The translations under genes were made by a program, and so were the position numbers. From assembly GCA_013298985.1 (NCBI GenBank), contig JAAFJS010000012.1:1-47930 (forward strand): DNA of 47,930 bases. The letters are read 5' to 3'. Source of the stretch: Cytophagales bacterium (GTDB lineage Bacteria > Bacteroidota > Bacteroidia > Cytophagales > Thermoflexibacteraceae). The first letter of the stretch is position 1; the number at the start of each line of letters is the position of its first letter. Positions 44,693-47,930 of the stretch are shown here, one piece after another. The notes under the pieces are model-generated. The model saw only the letters and a program-made list of their open reading frames with translations, was not told the DNA's origin and ran no database searches.

Positions 44693-46713
44693 GCAATTGT
44701 TTTTTCTATTTCTCTAATTTTCAATGCTAATGCTTCTTTTTCTGATTTGGTTTCTTGCTCGCGGCGCGACATTTCTTCTTGTGTAGCTTGGAGTTCTTCG
44801 TAGTTTTGGCGGACTTCTTCTTCTTGGCTTCGCAGGTTTTCCATCATATATTGTGATTCTTCCAACAATTTATTCGTATTGGCGGTAAAGTTGGCAATGG
44901 AAACCGCAGAAGCAAGTAATTCCATTACCTTTAGCATCAATCCTTTTTCATACTCGGCAAACTGATTTGGAGAACTGATTTCTAAGACTCCTTGTATGGC
45001 TTCATTAAATTTGAGTGGCACGATAAATAGGCAAGAAGGCATCATCTCGCCTAATTCTGTGCCTATTTTAATATATTGTGTGGGTACTTTGCTCAGGTAA
45101 ATAGGTGCGCCCTCCTGCCAAGCCTGCCCCACCAGCCCGTCGCCCTCGTACACGCGCTTGCTGGTATATTTCCTGCGCCCATGCACGTAGCACGCGCGAA
45201 GCTCCAAGCATGGCTCTTTTGCCTCGTTTTCGGCGATTAAAAAGATAGCCCCTTGATTGGCACTGACATACAAGACAAGCTCAGACAATACCTGAAAAGC
45301 AAGGTCTTCTATGGTATGGGGATTCAGCTTAATCATGTCATTAAACTTGTTTACGCCCTCATTTACCCACTTGCGCTTGTTTTCTTCTTCGCTAATTTTT
45401 TTGAGGTTATGTCGCATTTCCAGTAGCGCGTTCCCCAGTTCGTCTTGCTTACTGAGTGCAGTATAGTCTGTTTTAAAATTAGCCCTACCCACTTCTTTGG
45501 CAAAGTGAGAGGCACGATTTAGCCTTCCGATAAGTTGATTGATGGCATCAAAGATTTTTCCGTATTCGTCTTTTTGCGTAATTTCTTGTGGTTCGAGTGA
45601 TTTGCCTTGTGCTAACTTGCGGAGGCTGTCCAATATTTTTTTGATGGGCTGAGTGCTAAAAACAAAGCTAAAAAAGGCAAGCACAAGGTTACAAAAGATA
45701 ATAGCAATGACACCACCCAGCACCAGAAAGTTGCGAAGCGAAGCCAATGGCTTGTCCAGTAGCTCTGCCTCTGTAATCACGATGCCCACAAATATATCAA
45801 AAGGCGCATAGTAAGTATAGTATTGATGTTTAGTTATATTTTTGTCGTCTTTATAAAACAGTTTGTGTTGTCCAGTTACATTTTTTACTACACTACGGAA
45901 GGTCGGGCTGTTGTCCTTGCCCAAATCCAGCCCTACATATTTGGGGTTTGGGTGAAAAAGAATGATGCCTTTTTTATTCATCAGGTAGGTAAATCCATTT
46001 TCTCCATATTTTTTTTGAATGATATTTTTCTGGATAGCTTGCTCATCTTCGAGCAAGGAAAAGGAATACAAAACTACTTTTGAGCCTTTATTCGTTGTCA
46101 AATTTTTAGAGGCAACAGTCATAATTTTCTTGGAAACAGAGCCAATAGATGTGCCTATATATGGTGTATCTGCCTTGATTGCTGCCAGAATTGGTTGTTG
46201 AGTAGTAATAGACCCCAGTGTTCTGCTATTGCCAAGTGCTGGTATTTTTGAGGAAGATATGGTGAGATAACCAATTTTTGATGACTGTTCGATACTTAAT
46301 ATATTGCCTGTAAGTGCTTGAAATTCATCTGCTAAGAGAGAATCGCCTTGGAGCAATCTGCCATTCAAGTACCACGCTTTGAGTTTAGTATTTTGCTTAT
46401 TGCCTGTGCTTGGTGCTATGTACGTAAAATCTACCAGTGAATCTGTTTCTACGATTTCACCTTTTGCTTTGATTAGTTTTTCTGCCAGTATCAGAGATAT
46501 TTTTACTTTTTCCTCTTGCGCCTTGCGCTGTTCGTCTATAATACTTACCAAATCAGTTAATTGACTCATAAAACGTATATCATTTTCGGCTATTAGGCTT
46601 GCTTTTTGTTGGAAATAAATAACTGCAATCAGTATTGCAAACACAATACTTAGCGATAATGCACTAATGATAGAAAACTTTACACTAAGGTTTAAGTCTT
46701 TAAATGATTTCAT
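44689..46713 (-). CDS. Cache-HAMP-GAF membrane sensor without output domain
   Basis: The 674-residue protein has a transmembrane helix (about 12-33), an extracytoplasmic Cache-like ligand domain (about 35-325, with YGENGFTYLMNKKGIILFHP), a second helix (about 330-355) and a HAMP linker (about 356-410, QPIKKILDSLRKLAQGKSLE). A GAF domain follows (about 470-605, LYVSANQGAIFLIAENEAKE), then a C-terminal coiled coil (SQEEEVRQNYEELQATQEEM). No kinase, cyclase or methyl-accepting signature follows. The signal must pass through the coiled coil to a separate partner. It overlaps the convergent TPR gene by four bases and follows its paralog by 11 bp. Confidence 0.88.
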   Translation of the reverse strand: MKSFKDLNLSVKFSIISALSLSIVFAILIAVIYFQQKASLIAENDIRFMSQLTDLVSIIDEQRKAQEEKVKISLILAEKLIKAKGEIVETDSLVDFTYIAPSTGNKQNTKLKAWYLNGRLLQGDSLLADEFQALTGNILSIEQSSKIGYLTISSSKIPALGNSRTLGSITTQQPILAAIKADTPYIGTSIGSVSKKIMTVASKNLTTNKGSKVVLYSFSLLEDEQAIQKNIIQKKYGENGFTYLMNKKGIILFHPNPKYVGLDLGKDNSPTFRSVVKNVTGQHKLFYKDDKNITKHQYYTYYAPFDIFVGIVITEAELLDKPLASLRNFLVLGGVIAIIFCNLVLAFFSFVFSTQPIKKILDSLRKLAQGKSLEPQEITQKDEYGKIFDAINQLIGRLNRASHFAKEVGRANFKTDYTALSKQDELGNALLEMRHNLKKISEEENKRKWVNEGVNKFNDMIKLNPHTIEDLAFQVLSELVLYVSANQGAIFLIAENEAKEPCLELRACYVHGRRKYTSKRVYEGDGLVGQAWQEGAPIYLSKVPTQYIKIGTELGEMMPSCLFIVPLKFNEAIQGVLEISSPNQFAEYEKGLMLKVMELLASAVSIANFTANTNKLLEESQYMMENLRSQEEEVRQNYEELQATQEEMSRREQETKSEKEALALKIREIEKTIA

Positions 46714-46724
46714 TGACTACTGTT

Positions 46725-47930
46725 TTAGTTCATTCCTAACGCTTTGATTTTTAGTATTAATTCTTCTTTTTCCAGCTTGGATTCTTGCTCTCTGCGAAAC
46801 ATCTCTTCCTGCGTAGCTTGTAATTCTTCATAGTTTTGGCGCATTTCTTCTTCTTGGCTTCGCAAATTTTCCATCATGTACTGCGCCTCTTGCAACAGTT
46901 TTTTGGTATTTTCATTGAACTTAGCTACAGAAACGGCGGCGGCAAGCGATTCCATGATTTTCAGCATGAAGCTCTGCTCGTCAGGCGTAAATGCTCGGAA
47001 AGAAGATATTTCTAAGATGCCTTGTGCAGATTCATTAAATAGTAAAGGCACTACAAAAAGACAGGCAGGAGGCGCATCACCTAAGCCTGAACCTATGCTG
47101 GCGTACTGTGCGGGTACATTTTTGAGGTAGGTCGGCAATCCTTCCTGCCAAGTTTGCCCCAGCAATCCCTCGCCCCAGTAGATACGTTTTTGTGCATATT
47201 TAGTGCGTTTGTAGGCATGGCTTGCACTCAATACCAAGCAAGGCTCGCGTTTTTCGTCTTCGCCCACCAAAAAGATAGCTCCTTGGTAGGCATGAACATA
47301 GCGGACAAGATGCGCTAATACTTGATTCGTAAGGACTTGTACCTGATTGGCATTCACCCTGATAATTTCATTAAACTTGGCAACACCATTGCTGAACCAC
47401 TGGTGTTGGGTTTCTTTGATGCTGACCTCTTGGAGGTCGTCGCGCATTTCTATCAGTGCATTGCCCAGCTCGTCTTGCGCGCCCAGTGCCAAGTATGGTT
47501 TTTGAAAATTGCCCTTGCCAACTTCTGTGGCAAACTGAGAAGCATTGTTAAACCGTTCGACCAGCAGATTGATTGCCTCGAAGATTTGTCCATATTCATC
47601 TTTTTGCCTGACCTCTTCTATTTGAAGTGGTTTTCCTTTTGCTAATTTGCGTAATTTACTTGCTATCTTCTTGATGGGGCGTGCTGTAAAAATAGTACCA
47701 AAAAAGGCAAGAATGGCATTACAAAATAGTATGGCAAAGATAGCACCTCCTACCAAGAAATTGCGAAAATAGGCAAGCGGCTTGTCCAGCAGGTCTTTTT
47801 TGGGAATTACAATGCTCACAAACATATCAAGTGGCTGATAATAAGTGTAGTATTGGTACTTGGGAACGCCTGCGTTATCCGTATAAAAAAATTTGTGAAG
47901 CCCTGCGGTGTTGCGTATCATATCTGTATA
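46725..47930 (-). CDS. Second Cache-HAMP-GAF sensor (5' part outside window)
   Basis: At least 401 residues are visible. The frame is open to the window edge (YTDMIRNTAG), so the start lies beyond it. The end of the Cache domain (YQYYTYYQPLDMFVSIVI), the second transmembrane helix, HAMP, GAF and the C-terminal coiled coil (RREQESKLEKEELILKIK) all align with the next gene, with similarity close to identity in the coiled coil (MENLRSQEEE, QNYEELQATQEEM). The pair is a tandem duplication in one operon. Like its paralog it lacks an output domain. Confidence 0.9.
   Translation of the reverse strand, partial: YTDMIRNTAGLHKFFYTDNAGVPKYQYYTYYQPLDMFVSIVIPKKDLLDKPLAYFRNFLVGGAIFAILFCNAILAFFGTIFTARPIKKIASKLRKLAKGKPLQIEEVRQKDEYGQIFEAINLLVERFNNASQFATEVGKGNFQKPYLALGAQDELGNALIEMRDDLQEVSIKETQHQWFSNGVAKFNEIIRVNANQVQVLTNQVLAHLVRYVHAYQGAIFLVGEDEKREPCLVLSASHAYKRTKYAQKRIYWGEGLLGQTWQEGLPTYLKNVPAQYASIGSGLGDAPPACLFVVPLLFNESAQGILEISSFRAFTPDEQSFMLKIMESLAAAVSVAKFNENTKKLLQEAQYMMENLRSQEEEMRQNYEELQATQEEMFRREQESKLEKEELILKIKALGMN

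Overview
The window looks like chromosomal DNA of a Bacteroidota bacterium, probably a member of the Cytophagales. The evidence is a SusC/SusD outer-membrane pair with an extra lipoprotein, a very large secreted metalloprotease ending in a type IX secretion sorting domain, an AsmA-family giant, Bacteroidota-only families (DUF4783, DUF2281), AT-rich spacers, and several promoters of the Bacteroidota type (TTTG or TTG, 19-20 nt, TAnnTTTG). No rRNA, tRNA or CRISPR array was seen. The species is not identified.

Layout. 1-6.6 kb: a secreted protein of unknown function, an AsmA-like protein, a TPR protein with a possible adaptor head, an orphan antitoxin-like DUF2281 protein and a small unknown. 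6.6-10.8 kb: a leftward run of FMN reductase, GT2 glycosyltransferase and a GT-C/TPR membrane protein, plus an unknown. 10.8-17.1 kb: a 600-bp regulatory spacer and a SusC-SusD-lipoprotein uptake operon closed by a strong terminator. 17.2-22.0 kb: an accessory island. It contains a complete retron (promoter, msr-msd RNA, terminator, reverse transcriptase with NAxxH, YADD and VTG motifs but an apparent -1 frameshift), an AT-rich gene with a HEPN-type Rx4H motif, and a REP-associated tyrosine transposase (RAYT) embedded in its own palindromic GTAG-REP-like repeats. 22.0-34.2 kb: WGR/HEAT-like protein, GMC oxidoreductase, DUF4783, purN, a PolX-type protein, a J-domain protein, a polyprenyl synthase whose first codons are out of frame, a secreted protein and an SDR enzyme. 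34.3-36.8 kb: a candidate small RNA, then a leftward operon of AAA15/OLD-like ATPase, PD-(D/E)xK-like protein and YggS. 36.8-47.9 kb: the M43-like metalloprotease, a 972-aa periplasmic TPR protein, and two tandem paralogous Cache-HAMP-GAF sensors, the second cut by the window edge.

The most notable content is the retron island. The RNA gene can be read almost base by base: Bacteroidota promoter with spacer 20, a1/a2 pairing, two msr stem-loops with a GCAA and a UUU loop, a long msd hairpin, and a terminator. Its next downstream gene has a candidate RNase (HEPN-like) motif and could be an undescribed retron effector. The same repeat module bounds the HEPN+RAYT segment on both sides, which suggests exchange or mobility of that segment. 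A second candidate defence unit is the ATPase + nuclease-like gene pair at 35.2-36.7 kb. Two single-base frame breaks (retron RT and polyprenyl synthase, the latter in an A8 run) must be checked against reads before either is interpreted biologically.
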